A stretch of DNA of 64,000 nucleotides from Notolepis coatsorum (taxonomy: Eukaryota > Chordata > Actinopteri > Aulopiformes > Paralepididae): contig OZ020585.1 of NCBI GenBank assembly GCA_963971535.1, positions 157,490,915 through 157,554,914 on the forward strand, written 5' to 3'. A program made the translations under genes and the position numbers. Positions 11,819 to 22,144 of the stretch are shown here, in pieces. The notes under the pieces were generated by a model, which was not told where the DNA came from, did not search any database, and saw only the letters and a list, made by a program, of their open reading frames with translations. Numbering within the stretch: the stretch's first letter is position 1; every line of letters begins with the position of its first letter.

Positions 11819-13091
11819 CATCGGCGTATTTAGACCACTATCACTAGGGCACGTGCCCTACTGATGATCATCTGTGCCCCAGTGATATTTTTTTTTTCTT
11901 TTTTTTTTTTAACAAATGTTTTTTATTTTCCCTTTTTTAACATGATCAAATGATCATTTAACATGATCAAATAATTATTATAATATTTTTTACTTCGCTT
12001 TGAAATATTATAGTGAAATATTTTGCACTGCATTTATCTTGTTGAAATCCTCCAACAGGCTCTTTTTTGTAAGTTGACTGGTTTGCACACCAATAATACA
12101 GTGCAATAATATAATAGTAGAATAGATAGTAAAATTATGCAATAGAATGGCCAGAGTAAAATAGTGCTACAGTACAATCAACAGCGGGGTGTATTAGAAG
12201 GCTATGGTGAAGAGGTACGTTTTTAGCTTATTTCTGAACATATTAAGAGATCTAGCTTCCCTAATGTCCATAGGTAGTGTGTTCCATAACTTTGGTGCAT
12301 AGTTAGCAAAGGCTGCATCCCTGATTTTCTTTAGACTGTGGCTTGGAACTTTCAATAGACCAGTAGTAGATTATCACAATGTTTATACTTTGTATATAAG
12401 GAGGAGGACCTTGAAATCAATTCTAAATGTTACCAGAAGCCAGTGTAGGTTACTTACTTGTAACTTCGGGTTTGATCCAAGGAGTAAGTTGCCCAATATT
12501 GCTCTGTAACATTTCTCTTTTTGTTATAGGACCGACTAGTAGGATTTCAGTTTTGCCCTCATTTAATTTTAGGAAGTTGTTCGTCATCCATTTGTTTATT
12601 GCTAAGAGACAGGCGGAAATGGAGTTTATAGCTGTGTGATCATTTGGTTCAGCGGAGATGTACAATTGTGTGTCATCTGCGTAACTATGGAAACATACAT
12701 TGTGCTTTCTAATGATGTCTCATCAATGTTCAATGTTCAATGCAATGTTCAATGCAAGTAAAGCACTTTAAACTTTAAGTATGACTAAATGCTTTATTGA
12801 CTATATATATAGTAACTGTTCCAAAATGCATAGATTTCTAGGTATTTTAGGGGTTTGGGTGGCTAGCTCTTTTTAATATAAATGTCAGATTGTTTTATTT
12901 ATTTCATAGATTTCTATGCATTTCAGGAGTTTGGGGGGCTGGCTCCCCAAAATAATTAAATAACATAACCCTAACCTAACCCTAAAACCGAAATAAAGTT
13001 AAAAAAAAATTGTTACAAAATCCACCCATTTTCGCCCACAAACCGTGCCCTTCTGTGCCCTACTGAAGTGCTGGGTCTAGATACGCCCCTG
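11819..13091. mobile_element. hAT-like element carrying a LINE fragment, copy 1
   Basis: The left terminus is CATCGGCGTATTTAGACC. The right terminus, read inward, is CAGGGGCGTATCTAGACC, a diverged terminal inverted repeat of hAT type. The interior at 12,033-12,720 holds a minus-strand LINE RT fragment, including a frame of ISAEPNDHTAINSISACLLA type. The copy at 30,651-31,753 shares the same internal LINE piece with the same deletion, so the chimera spread as one unit. Two CCCTAA-like words at about 12,965-12,985 are inside the element. Confidence 0.7.
12450..12665 (-). pseudogene. LINE reverse transcriptase fragment inside hAT copy 1
   Basis: A frame of 71 codons that includes INSISACLLAINKWMTNNFL and KLNEGKTEILLVGP, the region just after the catalytic aspartates in jockey/L2-type RTs. 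A decayed C-terminal block (12,195-12,360) follows on the same strand. The segment between them is missing, as it is in copy 2. Confidence 0.75.
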
Positions 13092-13197
13092 GCCGTGAGC
13101 GTGAGTCGAATCGCTCACGTCTGGCAATGAGTCGGTTCACGCCCCCCACCCCCCCCCCCCGGCACGCACACAGACACACACAATGAACTCAACAGAC
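13092..13197. other. Unassigned flank of hAT copy 1
   Basis: Short GC-rich stretch with a C-run at 13,147-13,160. Nothing recognisable. Confidence 0.3.
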
Positions 13198-13487
13198 GCT
13201 ACCTGGCTGTAACCCCTCCCCTCATTGAAACCAATTCTGCTGGAACGTGTCTAATGTGAAATATATAAGCATATAAGCTAAACTAGATTTTAGGTCTGTG
13301 ATGAAAAAGGGCCTCGCGGGAAGGGGGGCCTTGCAAAAAATTAAAAATAAATAAAATAAAAAATTAAAATAAAATTAAAAATTAAAAATTTTTTTTTTAA
13401 ATTTTAATCTTTTTTTTTGTGCGAGGCCCCCCTTCCCGCGAGGCCCTGTGCGACCGCACTGCTCGCACACCCCCTGAGGTGGCCCTG
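13198..13487. mobile_element. Foldback element, copy 2
   Basis: Same organisation as 1,563-1,886: arms at 13,309-13,334 and 13,421-13,446 (one mismatch) around an A/T-only spacer of about 86 bp, with matching outer sequence. The spacer differs from copy 1, as expected for an unstable A/T tract. Confidence 0.72.
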
Positions 13488-13488
13488 A

Positions 13489-13539
13489 GTACAATGCAGA
13501 AATGGGATGAGGTATAATTTAGGTACAATTTACAGTAAG
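13489..13539 (-). repeat. LINE family a 3' UTR fragment, left half
   Basis: Matches 3,842-3,895 of the first LINE copy. It continues at 20,410-20,535 beyond the Gypsy element; the last five bases, GTAAG (13,535-13,539), are duplicated at 20,410-20,414. Confidence 0.8.
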
Positions 13540-14776
13540 TGTTATGGTTTGACACCGACCCCAAACGCAACGACACAAGAGAGTAGGATTCAGAGTTGCC
13601 AAATACGAGGGCTTGTTTATTTGGTACTAAGAATAAGAGAAACAGGGAAAGCAGGTCAAACAAGACAGGTACTATGATCAAGGGGCAAAGTTCTGCTGCT
13701 CTGCAGCTTCTCCCGTGAGGGTTGTCTTGGGAAGCAGGTGTTGACTTCTGAACCGCTCTGCAGAATCCTCTCGGCGGGTTCTCAGATGTTGTGGCGAGAC
13801 CGAGAGAGGGAGAGAGGGAACGAGTCAGTGACAGAGCAGTCTTAAACGAGCAGGAGAACAGGGTGTACAATTCTTCGTGTTAACAACACAGTGAGCACAG
13901 TTCCAAACACAGCCCAAGTGAATATCTTCATGTAAACACACAGTGAATATCTTCATGTAAACACACAGTGAATATCTTCATGTAAACACACAGTGAATAT
14001 CTTCATGTAAACACACAGTCCAATTGAGAAATAATATCTTCGGTGTGAGCAAACACACAGTGGATATCTTCATGTAAACACACAGTCCAATTGTGGAATA
14101 ATATCTTCGGTGTGAGCTAGCACACAGAGGGAGATGGTAGATCCCAAAATATCATTCCATAAAGGAACAAGCAAAAATAGATAATGGCTGGGTGAGTGAC
14201 TGTTTGACAAAAAGGTGGTAGTCTTCAGTGTAAGTTTACACACGAAAAACGGAATAGGTCAAGAACAGTCAAATAGATAACTCACCCAGACGAGATGCGT
14301 AATTGGAACTGGAACAACAGTGGAGGCGAGTGCGCGCCACGGGAGCAGGTATCCAAGCGAAGGCTTCTAGGAATTCCTGGAGAACAGCACAGAGAAAAAA
14401 GCAGCAGCAACAGCAACGGGGAAAAATATCCAGAGACAAATCAACGCGACAAAACAAGACGATCCAACAACTTAGGGTGGGGAAAAACGGGGTATAAATA
14501 ATGAGGGATCGATTGATTGAAAAGCGTGGGGAAGTGAGAGAACCAATCAGCGACGTCTCTGATGACGTCAACGGGGAGAAAGCAGTGACAGCTGGGGAAT
14601 GTGATTGAAAAGCGTGGGGAAGTGAGAGAACCAATCAGCGACGTCTCTGATGACGTCAACGGGGAGAAACGTGTGAACGAGGGGATAGAACCAATTGACA
14701 GAAAAATGAATGAAAAACAAAGCGAGGGTGGTTAAAGGAACAGAACGAGTGAGAGCGCAAGGACAGAAACCTCACA
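13540..14776 (-). repeat. 3' LTR of the Gypsy chromovirus
   Basis: It has the same length as the 5' LTR. It includes four copies of a 25-bp unit at about 13,920-14,020 (GAATATCTTCATGTAAACAC plus 5 nt), a degenerate fifth copy near 14,060, and a duplicated block of about 66 bp (14,515-14,669) holding CCAAT and TGACGTCA. Confidence 0.95.
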
Positions 14777-17700
14777 GTACCCCCCCCTCCACGGGAGCCA
14801 CCCGGCGACCAGGCCGACCCGGCTCGTCAGGATGGGCCCGATGGAAGTCGGTGATCAAGCCGGGATCCACGATGAGCTGCCGGGAGACCCAGCTACGCTC
14901 CTCAGGGCCGTAACCCTCCCAGTCCACCAGGTATTGGAACCCCCGGCCCCGCCGACGAACGCCCATCAACCGGCGGACCTGCCACTGGGGGTGACCATCC
15001 ACAAGCACAGGAGGCGGCGGATCAGGAGCCGGAGGCATAAGGGGACAGAGGGAGACGGGCTTGACCCGGGAGACATGGAACACGGGGTGGATGTGCATGG
15101 ATGCAGGAAGCTTCAGGCGCAGGGCCGCCGGACTGAGTACTTTCAGGACCTCGAAAGGCCCGACGAAGCGGGGGTTGAGCTTCTTGGCCGAGGACCGTAG
15201 CGGGAGGTCCTTCGCGGAGAGCCACACCCTCTGCCCAGGGCGGTAAGTCGGCGCGGGAACCCGGCGCCGGTCGGCACCACGACAGGCGCGCTCAGATGTT
15301 CGGAGCAGCGCGGTCCTGGTGATCTCCCAAACTCGACGGCAGCGGTCGAGGTGGACCTGCACGGAGGGAACTGCCACTTCCGTCTCCAGTGCGGGAAAAA
15401 GAGGGGGCTGGTAGCCCAGGGAGGCCTCAAAAGGGGAGAGGCCGGTGGCGGAACTGACCATTGAGTTGATGGAGTACTCAACCCAGGGAAGGAAACGGCT
15501 CCAGGATGCCGGCCTCTCGGCTGCCACACACCGAAGAGCAGACTCCACGCTCTGGTTCATCCTCTCCGTCTGCCCGTTTGTCTGGGGGTGATAGCCAGAG
15601 GAGAGACTGACCGTTGTCCCCAATCCTTTGCAGAAAGCACGCCATACCTGGGAGGTGAACTGGGGCCCCCGGTCAGAGACGATGTCCTGGGGAAAGCCGT
15701 GAAGGCGGAACACGTGGTGCGTCAGGAGGTCCGCCGTCTCGGCTGCTGAGGGAAGCTTGGAGAGGGCCACGAGGTGGACCCCCTTGCTGAATCGATCCAC
15801 CACGGTCAGAAGGCAGGTGTTCCCCTGGGAGGAGGGTAGACCAGTGACGAAGTCGAGCGCCACATGTGACCACGGACGGCTTGGAACGGGAAGGGGCTGC
15901 AAGAGCCCGGAGGGTGCCTGGTGAGAGGCCTTGCTGCGGGCACAGACCGCGCAGGCCAATACGAACTCCTTGACGTCGTTCCGCATGGTGGACCACCAGA
16001 AACAACGAGCCAGGAAGGAGAACGTGCGATGGACGCCTGGGTGGCAGGCGAACCGGCTGGTATGGCCCCACAGCAGTACCTGGGACCGGACAGAGTCGGG
16101 GACGAAGAGACGGCTCCTAGGGACGTTGCTTGGAGCACGTTGGAAGCGAAGGGCACGCCTCACCACACCCTCGATGCCCAAGGTGATGGCTCCAACCACT
16201 CGGGCCTCCGGGATGATGGGAGATGGGACCTCAGAGGGTGGAGCCCCCTTGGAGTGCATCCGGGACAGAGAGTCGGCCTTCGTGTTGCGGGAACCGGGGC
16301 GGAAGGTCAGCGAGAAGTCGAACCGACTGAGGAAACTGGCCCATCTCGCCTGCCGACCGTTGAGGCGCCTGGAAGCGCGGATGAACGTTAGGTTCTTGTG
16401 GTCCGTCCAGATGGTAAAAGGCTCCTCGGCACCCTCTAGCCAATGACGCCACTCCTCCAGCGCAGCCACGACCGCCAGTAGCTCCCGATTGCCGGTGTCG
16501 TAGTTCCTCTCGGCGGGGAGGAAGCGACGCGAGTAGAAGGCGCAAGGATGTACCTTCTGGTCGGAAGGAGAACGTTGGGATAGGACAGCGCCCAGACCAG
16601 AATCCGAGGCGTCCACCTCCACGATGAACTGTCTCTTGGGGTCAGGGTGGAGCAGGATAGGGGCGGAAGTGAACCTTCTCTTGAGGGAGCGGAACGCAGC
16701 GCATGCCGCTGGGGACCAGTCGAACGGCAGAGCGGGGGAGGTCAGCTTGGTAAGAGGCTCCGCCACTTGACTGTAGTTCCGGATGAACCTTCGGTAGAAG
16801 TTGGCGAACCCGAGGAAACTCTGTAACTCCTTCCGAGTGGTAGGTTCCGGCCAATCCTCCACAGCCTGGATCTTGCGAGGATCCGCTCGGGTCAAGCCCT
16901 TCTCAACGATGAAGCCCAGGTACTCGACGGAGTTGGAGTGGAAACGGCACTTCTCCGCCTTGACGAAGAGCCGATTGTGGAGGAGGCGCTCCAGCACCCG
17001 GCGAACATGCAGGATGTGTTCCTCGAGGGTCCTGGAAAAGATAAGAATGTCGTCCAGGTACACCACCACAAACACCTCCAGCATGTCACGGAGGACATCG
17101 TTCATGAGTGCCTGGAATACCGCCGGGGCGTTGGTGAGGCCGAACGGCATCACAAGGTACTCATAGTGGCCCCTGGGGGTCTTGAAGGCGGTCTTCCATT
17201 CATCGCCCTCACGGATACGGACAAGATGGTAGGCACTTCGGAGATCCAGCTTGGTGAAGAACGAGGCCTGGGTCAGTGGCTCGAAGGTGGAGCTCATGAG
17301 AGGTAGGGGGTATTTGTTCTTGATGGTGATCTCGTTGAGCTGACGATAGTCGATGCAGGGCCGCAGGTCTCCATCCTTCTTACCAACAAAGAAGAACCCG
17401 GCTGCCACCGGGGAGGAGGAAGGCCGAATGAGTCCTGCTTCCAATGACTCAGAGATGTAGAGATCCATCGCCTTCTTCTCCGGGACAGTCAGACTGTAGA
17501 GGCGGCTGCCGGGAAGGGGAGCCCCTTGGCGGAGGTCGATGGCGCAGTCATAGGGGCGGTGAGGTGGAAGGGCCTGAGCCCTGGTCTTGCTGAATACCTC
17601 CATGAGGTCGTGGTACTCGGGAGGAATGGACGAGGGGTCCGGGGGCAACTCACCAGCCGGTCTCCGGGGCGGGGGACAGGACGCCGCCTGCAGACAGCGG

Positions 17701-18275
17701 GCGTGACAGGAGGAGCTCCAGCCCCTGATGGTACCGGAGGACCAGGCGATGTGGGGCTCGTGCAGCGCGAGCCAGGGCCTACCCAGGACCACCGGGACAA
17801 GGGGGGATTGGGTAATGAGGAACTGGATTCTCTCAACGTGGTTCCCAGCGATGGTCAGCACGACTGGGCCGGTGCGTTGAGAGATGTCGGCCAGGCGGTG
17901 TTGGTCCAACGAAAAGATCTCCAAGGGCCTCACAAGGGCCTCAAGAGGTATGTTGGCTTGGGTGGCAAACTCGAAGTCGAGGAAGTTCTCGTCTGCCCCA
18001 GAGTCGATGAGGGCCTCCACCGTGGCACGTTGGTCCCCCCAGGCCAGGGTGACGCTCATCAGATGGTCAGGTGGTGCGCGGCGCTGGGACTGGGAAAAAC
18101 GGCTCACCAGGATCTCCCGGGGTCTTGGTGAGCCCGATCTTTTGGCCGGATAGGGCAGTCGGCGAGAAAGTGTCCCGTACCTCCGCAGTAGAGGCAGAGA
18201 CCGGACCTGAGCCTTGCCTGACGCTCCACCTGGCTCAGACGAGAGCGTCCCAGTGGTATGGGTTCCTCCTTGCAC
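14772..18275 (-). CDS. pol: Gypsy chromovirus Pol polyprotein (PR-RT-RH-IN-chromodomain)
   Basis: An uninterrupted frame of 1,167 codons. In order: aspartic protease with D91-S-G-A; reverse transcriptase with YLDD near residue 405; RNase H starting near residue 550 (EVDASDSG); integrase zinc finger near 735-775; DDE core with Asp near 803, Asp near 865 and Glu near 904; and a C-terminal chromodomain near 1,090-1,130 ([15 protein letters not shown]). The frame is -1 relative to gag and overlaps it by about 170 nt. The stop codon (14,772-14,774) lies inside the 3' LTR, beyond the polypurine tract. All catalytic residues that I can check are present. The ATG at 18,275 is only the first in the frame; expression is probably by frameshift from gag. 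Confidence 0.95.
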   Translation of the reverse strand: MQGGTHTTGTLSSEPGGASGKAQVRSLPLLRRYGTLSRRLPYPAKRSGSPRPREILVSRFSQSQRRAPPDHLMSVTLAWGDQRATVEALIDSGADENFLDFEFATQANIPLEALVRPLEIFSLDQHRLADISQRTGPVVLTIAGNHVERIQFLITQSPLVPVVLGRPWLALHEPHIAWSSGTIRGWSSSCHARCLQAASCPPPRRPAGELPPDPSSIPPEYHDLMEVFSKTRAQALPPHRPYDCAIDLRQGAPLPGSRLYSLTVPEKKAMDLYISESLEAGLIRPSSSPVAAGFFFVGKKDGDLRPCIDYRQLNEITIKNKYPLPLMSSTFEPLTQASFFTKLDLRSAYHLVRIREGDEWKTAFKTPRGHYEYLVMPFGLTNAPAVFQALMNDVLRDMLEVFVVVYLDDILIFSRTLEEHILHVRRVLERLLHNRLFVKAEKCRFHSNSVEYLGFIVEKGLTRADPRKIQAVEDWPEPTTRKELQSFLGFANFYRRFIRNYSQVAEPLTKLTSPALPFDWSPAACAAFRSLKRRFTSAPILLHPDPKRQFIVEVDASDSGLGAVLSQRSPSDQKVHPCAFYSRRFLPAERNYDTGNRELLAVVAALEEWRHWLEGAEEPFTIWTDHKNLTFIRASRRLNGRQARWASFLSRFDFSLTFRPGSRNTKADSLSRMHSKGAPPSEVPSPIIPEARVVGAITLGIEGVVRRALRFQRAPSNVPRSRLFVPDSVRSQVLLWGHTSRFACHPGVHRTFSFLARCFWWSTMRNDVKEFVLACAVCARSKASHQAPSGLLQPLPVPSRPWSHVALDFVTGLPSSQGNTCLLTVVDRFSKGVHLVALSKLPSAAETADLLTHHVFRLHGFPQDIVSDRGPQFTSQVWRAFCKGLGTTVSLSSGYHPQTNGQTERMNQSVESALRCVAAERPASWSRFLPWVEYSINSMVSSATGLSPFEASLGYQPPLFPALETEVAVPSVQVHLDRCRRVWEITRTALLRTSERACRGADRRRVPAPTYRPGQRVWLSAKDLPLRSSAKKLNPRFVGPFEVLKVLSPAALRLKLPASMHIHPVFHVSRVKPVSLCPLMPPAPDPPPPVLVDGHPQWQVRRLMGVRRRGRGFQYLVDWEGYGPEERSWVSRQLIVDPGLITDFHRAHPDEPGRPGRRVAPVEGGVL
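14780..14790 (-). other. Polypurine tract of the Gypsy chromovirus
   Basis: On the minus strand GGAGGGGGGGG, three bases before the 3' LTR. It lies inside the pol frame. Confidence 0.85.
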
Positions 18276-19153
18276 ACCGGACGGGGAAGCCTGTTACCAT
18301 CAGTAGTGTTGGGGACGGGGCGTCCAGGAGTCCGGGGTGCCTCAGGAGGTGACAGTCGGGTCCTCTCGTGCCTTCTCTCCAGGAGGCGTCCGTCAATACG
18401 GATGACAAGGCTAAACAGCTCCTCGAGGGAGTCGGGCACCTCCCTGGTAGCGAGCTGGTCCCGAACTGCGTCACTGAGCCCCCTTATGAAGGTTAGGCGA
18501 AGAGCAGGCTCGTTCCATCCGCTCTCCACCGCCGCCAATCGGAACTCCATGACATAGTCCGTCACCCTGCTGCTCCCTTGTCGGAAGGTCCCCAACCGGG
18601 CTCCAGGGTCCAGACCTCGGGCTGGATGGTGGAACACTCTGCGGAGCTCCGCCACGAAGTCTGGGTAGGAGAACAAAAAATCTGCCTCCATTGCCCAGGA
18701 GGAAGTGACCCACTGGGCAGCATGGCCTGAAAGTAGGTTGGTTATATAAGCCACTCGGGACCCATGAGCAGAAAAACGGCTTGGTTGATGACGGAAAACC
18801 AACTCACATTGCATGATGAATGTGGCACACTCCTCGGGATTACCGTCGAACAGCCGTGGGACGGAGAGATGGGGTTCCCGAGGTGCGAGATCTGCTGGGG
18901 CTGCGGGGAATGTTCCTGAAGGGTATGAGAGATGAAAAGTGTTAACGGCGTCGCCCAGCGAGTTAAGCTGAGCGAGAATCTCGGACTGTTGTCCCGCCAT
19001 AGCGGCCATAGAACCCTGCATAGGCAAGACCTGGTCCCTGAGGTCTTGCACCGCAGCCGCAGCCCGCTCTAATTGGAGACCGTGATCCCTGGTCAACTCG
19101 ACTTGAATAGCAAGTGCGGTCTTGACCCTCTCTGTGTCGGCTGGGGTCGTCAT
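18104..19153 (-). CDS. gag: Gypsy chromovirus Gag
   Basis: 349 codons starting [10 protein letters not shown], 20 nt after the 5' LTR. An N-terminal coiled-coil-like segment (about residues 10-60) is followed by a retrotransposon capsid domain (about 95-260, with [15 protein letters not shown] and a [11 protein letters not shown] block) and one CCHC zinc knuckle near residues 317-332 ([14 protein letters not shown]). It forms the particle that packages element RNA. It ends at 18,104-18,106, inside the start of pol. There is no canonical GGGAAAC slippery site in the overlap; CCAAAAG near 18,141 is the only A-run. Confidence 0.95.
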   Translation of the reverse strand: MTTPADTERVKTALAIQVELTRDHGLQLERAAAAVQDLRDQVLPMQGSMAAMAGQQSEILAQLNSLGDAVNTFHLSYPSGTFPAAPADLAPREPHLSVPRLFDGNPEECATFIMQCELVFRHQPSRFSAHGSRVAYITNLLSGHAAQWVTSSWAMEADFLFSYPDFVAELRRVFHHPARGLDPGARLGTFRQGSSRVTDYVMEFRLAAVESGWNEPALRLTFIRGLSDAVRDQLATREVPDSLEELFSLVIRIDGRLLERRHERTRLSPPEAPRTPGRPVPNTTDGNRLPRPVCKEEPIPLGRSRLSQVERQARLRSGLCLYCGGTGHFLADCPIRPKDRAHQDPGRSW

Positions 19154-19160
19154 ATTGTTG

Positions 19161-19170
19161 GTTGGATCGT
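19161..19170 (-). other. Primer-binding site of self-priming type
   Basis: On the minus strand ACGATCCAAC, two bases after the 5' LTR. It does not match a tRNA 3' end that I know. It is exactly complementary to a 10-nt sequence in the LTR at 20,092-20,101, about 31 bp downstream of the TATA-like box, where the transcript should start. Confidence 0.7.
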
Positions 19171-19172
19171 AA

Positions 19173-20409
19173 TGTTATGGTTTGACACCGACCCCAAACG
19201 CAACGACACAAGAGAGTAGGATTCAGAGTTGCCAAATACGAGGGCTTGTTTATTTGGTACTAAGAATAAGAGAAACAGGGAAAGCAGGTCAAACAAGACA
19301 GGTACTATGATCAAGGGGCAAAGTTCTGCTGCTCTGCAGCTTCTCCCGTGAGGGTTGTCTTGGGAAGCAGGTGTTGACTTCTGAACCGCTCTGCAGAATC
19401 CTCTCGGCGGGTTCTCAGATGTTGTGGCGAGACCGAGAGAGGGAGAGAGGGAACGAGTCAGTGACAGAGCAGTCTTAAACGAGCAGGAGAACAGGGTGTA
19501 CAATTCTTCGTGTTAACAACACAGTGAGCACAGTTCCAAACACAGCCCAAGTGAATATCTTCATGTAAACACACAGTGAATATCTTCATGTAAACACACA
19601 GTGAATATCTTCATGTAAACACACAGTGAATATCTTCATGTAAACACACAGTCCAATTGAGAAATAATATCTTCGGTGTGAGCAAACACACAGTGGATAT
19701 CTTCATGTAAACACACAGTCCAATTGTGGAATAATATCTTCGGTGTGAGCTAGCACACAGAGGGAGATGGTAGATCCCAAAATATCATTCCATAAAGGAA
19801 CAAGCAAAAATAGATAATGGCTGGGTGAGTGACTGTTTGACAAAAAGGTGGTAGTCTTCAGTGTAAGTTTACACACGAAAAACGGAATAGGTCAAGAACA
19901 GTCAAATAGATAACTCACCCAGACGAGATGCGTAATTGGAACTGGAACAACAGTGGAGGCGAGCGCGCGCCACGGGAGCAGGTATCCAAGTGAAGGCTTC
20001 TAGGAATTCCTGGAGAACAGCACAGAGAAAAAAGCAGCAGCAACAGCAACGGGGAAAAATATCCAGAGACAAATCAACGCGACAAAACAAGACGATCCAA
20101 CAACTTAGGGTGGGGAAAAACGGGGTATAAATAATGAGGGATCGATTGATTGAAAAGCGTGGGGAAGTGAGAGAACCAATCAGCGACGTCTCTGATGACG
20201 TCAACGGGGAGAAAGCAGTGACAGCTGGGGAATGTGATTGAAAAGCGTGGGGAAGTGAGAGAACCAATCAGCGACGTCTCTGATGACGTCAACGGGGAGA
20301 AACGTGTGAACGAGGGGATAGAACCAATTGACCGAAAAATGAATGAAAAACAAAGCGAGGGTGGTTAAAGGAACAGAACGAGTGAGAGCGCAAGGACAGA
20401 AACCTCACA
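19173..20409 (-). repeat. 5' LTR of the Gypsy chromovirus
   Basis: 1,237 bp with U3 of about 306 bp (20,409 down to about 20,103), followed by a long R/U5. It differs visibly from the 3' LTR at about 19,968, 19,991 and 20,333. Confidence 0.95.
20126..20328 (-). promoter_or_regulatory. U3 promoter: TATA-like box, two CRE sites, three CCAAT boxes
   Basis: TATTTATA on the minus strand (20,126-20,133). Upstream are TGACGTCA at 20,196-20,203 and 20,284-20,291 (perfect palindromic CRE), and CCAAT words at 20,176-20,180, 20,264-20,268 and 20,324-20,328 on the + strand. One CRE and one CCAAT lie in each copy of a direct duplication of about 66 bp. CRE sites are bound by CREB/CREM/ATF proteins; use in this element is inferred. 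Confidence 0.65.
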
Positions 20410-20535
20410 GTAAGGTGTAATGAGGTATGGGTTGTAGTGCAAATTCTTTGCAAATCAATATAAAGTGTGTTTCGGTGTTCTAAAGTGGGTGCAGCAGTGA
20501 GTTGTTTGTTTAAAGTGGATGTGAGTGCATTTGAG
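20410..20535 (-). repeat. LINE family a 3' UTR fragment, right half
   Basis: Continuation of 13,489-13,539; it matches 3,893-4,040 of the first LINE copy in order. It starts with the GTAAG target duplication. Confidence 0.75.
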
Positions 20536-20895
20536 GGAGAGAAGGGAGACACCTGGCTTGAGATATGATCAAGTTTTTTTTTATTGCTGTGTTTGAACAA
20601 TTATAGACAACTTTGAAAATCTGTTTTAGTGCTTTAGTAAGCTACACAATGAGTCTATACAGTTAGCATGATGCTAGCTCAAAACAGCTGGGGGATGCAT
20701 TTTCAAAATGGTAGGCTTGGGGTGATTTGTGCCAAAGGGCCTGGGTTGTGCCAGGTGTTCTGTTTGTTAAGTTGCCCCAACTTATAATTATTAACTATAT
20801 ATATTACTTTATTGTATTTTATTGTTATTGTACATTGTATTCTTACACTAAATCACTAAAACTGTGATATTCTTAATTTTAGACCAAAATCCATC
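20536..20895. other. Unassigned AT-rich sequence
   Basis: No gene. GGGTGATTTGTGCC and GTTGCCCCAACTTA motifs resemble those on the other side of the transposase remnant (TTGTGCCAC, AACTTACCCC), so this is probably the 5' part of the same DNA transposon. Confidence 0.35.
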
Positions 20896-21030
20896 ATGCC
20901 ACGCAGATATACAAACGGAAGACAGACAGGGTTTCAACTCCTCTTGAGAAGTTGGAAAGAGCAGTGAAAGAGGTGCAACAGGGGAAGACTATACGTCAGG
21001 TTGGAAAGGAGTTGAAGATCTGCAGGATTC
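20896..21030 (+). pseudogene. Decayed pogo-like transposase N-terminal fragment
   Basis: It begins ATG with MPRRY, then after a frame shift continues KRKTDRVSTPLEKLERAVKE and a GKTIRQVGKELKI block. This is the Psq-type helix-turn-helix start common to fish pogo/Tigger-like transposases and proteins derived from them. It stops being alignable near 21,030. It lacks the rest of the DNA-binding domain and the DDE core. Confidence 0.65.
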
Positions 21031-21555
21031 TTTTACCGCTTTTGAGATTAAAATGATCTGTTTTTTGTAAAATTATCAATGGCACAATTTACCCCAGTGT
21101 ATTCTCTCTAATGTCACAACTTACCCCGCACCGTGGGCAAGTTGTGCCACAAAACCACTTTATTTTCTAAAGCTATATTTCTGAAACAGTTTATTTAAGA
21201 TCCAAAGTGATTGTCCCCAGGGATGCACAACATCCAAAACTATACATATTTTAGTTGGGGGCATTACTGTAATCCCCTTGCTTTAAAGGCACTTTAAGTA
21301 AAAATTGGCTCACCCCACTCTCCCCTACTTGTCACAGAATTATAGTACAGTGGAGAAGAAAAATGTAATAAAAAGGCAGTGTAAACTATATAATTGACTC
21401 TGGACATGCGCATATGGGCAACAAGGTGCAAGAGGAGGGTATGTATGTCCTCCTGAGTTATTTGCCCTACAATAAATATAGTTACACTATAATCTAATAA
21501 TTCAATCATCTAAATCTAATATAATCTATAAATGCTAGCCTTCTGAGGCTCCTGA
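21031..21555. other. Unassigned AT-rich sequence, probably DNA-transposon remainder
   Basis: No gene. It contains ACTTACCCCGCACCGTGGGC and TTGTGCCACAAAACC motifs related to the left flank of the transposase remnant. I could not define terminal repeats. Confidence 0.3.
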
Positions 21556-22140
21556 GTGACTTTACAAAATTTCAAGTTTGTTTATTATGTCACAACAAAA
21601 TACAGAATACTTTATATGAAATGCTTATATCTGAAAGAGCCCCTGAGAGTGTGCTACATGATACAGTAAAAAAAAGTAATTAAGAAGTAAGTAAAGTCAA
21701 TACAATGCAGAAATGGGATGGGGTACAACTTCGGGTAGGGTGCAAATGAGGTATGGATGTAGTGCAAATCTTTTTAATAATAGATCCGCTTGGGTAAAAA
21801 CTAGACGCGGCCTGCGTCCAGGAGTTCAAAACTTGTAATCCCTATTGATTGATTGAACATTTGAATGAACAGATTGCAGAATGGGTACAGTACAGCTCAA
21901 TACACACAATTGTTAAGGGGATGCAGACCAGAGAAAGACTTTCGTCTCGTTTACATCAGGGTCCCCCATTTTCAATTCATAATGAGTTGAAATGAATGAA
22001 TCCAAATCTGATCCGATCAGATAGGGATTCAAAGTTTTGAACTCCTGGGCCCTGGGGATAGGAGCTCCTTCTGAGTCTCTCTGTACCGGCCATGAGACTC
22101 CGGTAGCGCTTGCAGTTCAAAGAGGCAGTTGTTTGTGATT
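21556..22140 (-). pseudogene. LINE family a 3' end, interrupted
   Basis: 21,556-21,790 matches the 3' UTR of the first LINE copy. 22,049-22,135 matches the end of its ORF (reverse complement of the FYPQAIRLLN region, with the GAGACTCCGGTA block). They are separated by the 231-bp element at 21,818-22,048. Confidence 0.7.
21818..22048. mobile_element. 231-bp element with 27-bp terminal inverted repeats and LINE tail interior
   Basis: 21,818-21,844 and the reverse complement of 22,022-22,048 differ at about two positions (CCAGGAGTTCAAAACTT). The interior is mostly a family c LINE tail in minus orientation. It interrupts a family a LINE copy. Confidence 0.65.
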
Positions 22141-22144
22141 TAAC

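Larger units (their letters stand above)
13540..20409 (-). mobile_element. Complete Ty3/Gypsy chromovirus (sushi-like LTR retrotransposon)
   Basis: A 6,870-bp element on the minus strand with LTRs at 13,540-14,776 and 19,173-20,409, each 1,237 bp, starting TG and ending CA, and a perfect 5-bp target duplication GTAAG. I saw only about three base differences between the LTRs, and both gag and pol are open. It therefore looks recently inserted and potentially competent. The C-terminal chromodomain and the self-priming signals place it in the chromovirus/Tf1-sushi group. It sits in a LINE 3' UTR inside the hAT-bounded block. Confidence 0.95.

Noticed and set aside
12965..12985. CCCTAACCTAACCCTAA as an interstitial telomere
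   Set aside because: The same short word is at the same position in hAT copy 2 (31,563-31,583), so it is part of the element.
13397..13870. 157-codon minus-strand frame in the Gypsy LTR
   Set aside because: It has no motif, crosses the LTR edge into the foldback element, and is repeated in the other LTR with a different end.
15806..18131. Plus-strand frames of 120-201 codons
   Set aside because: They are antisense shadows of the GC-rich Gypsy pol.
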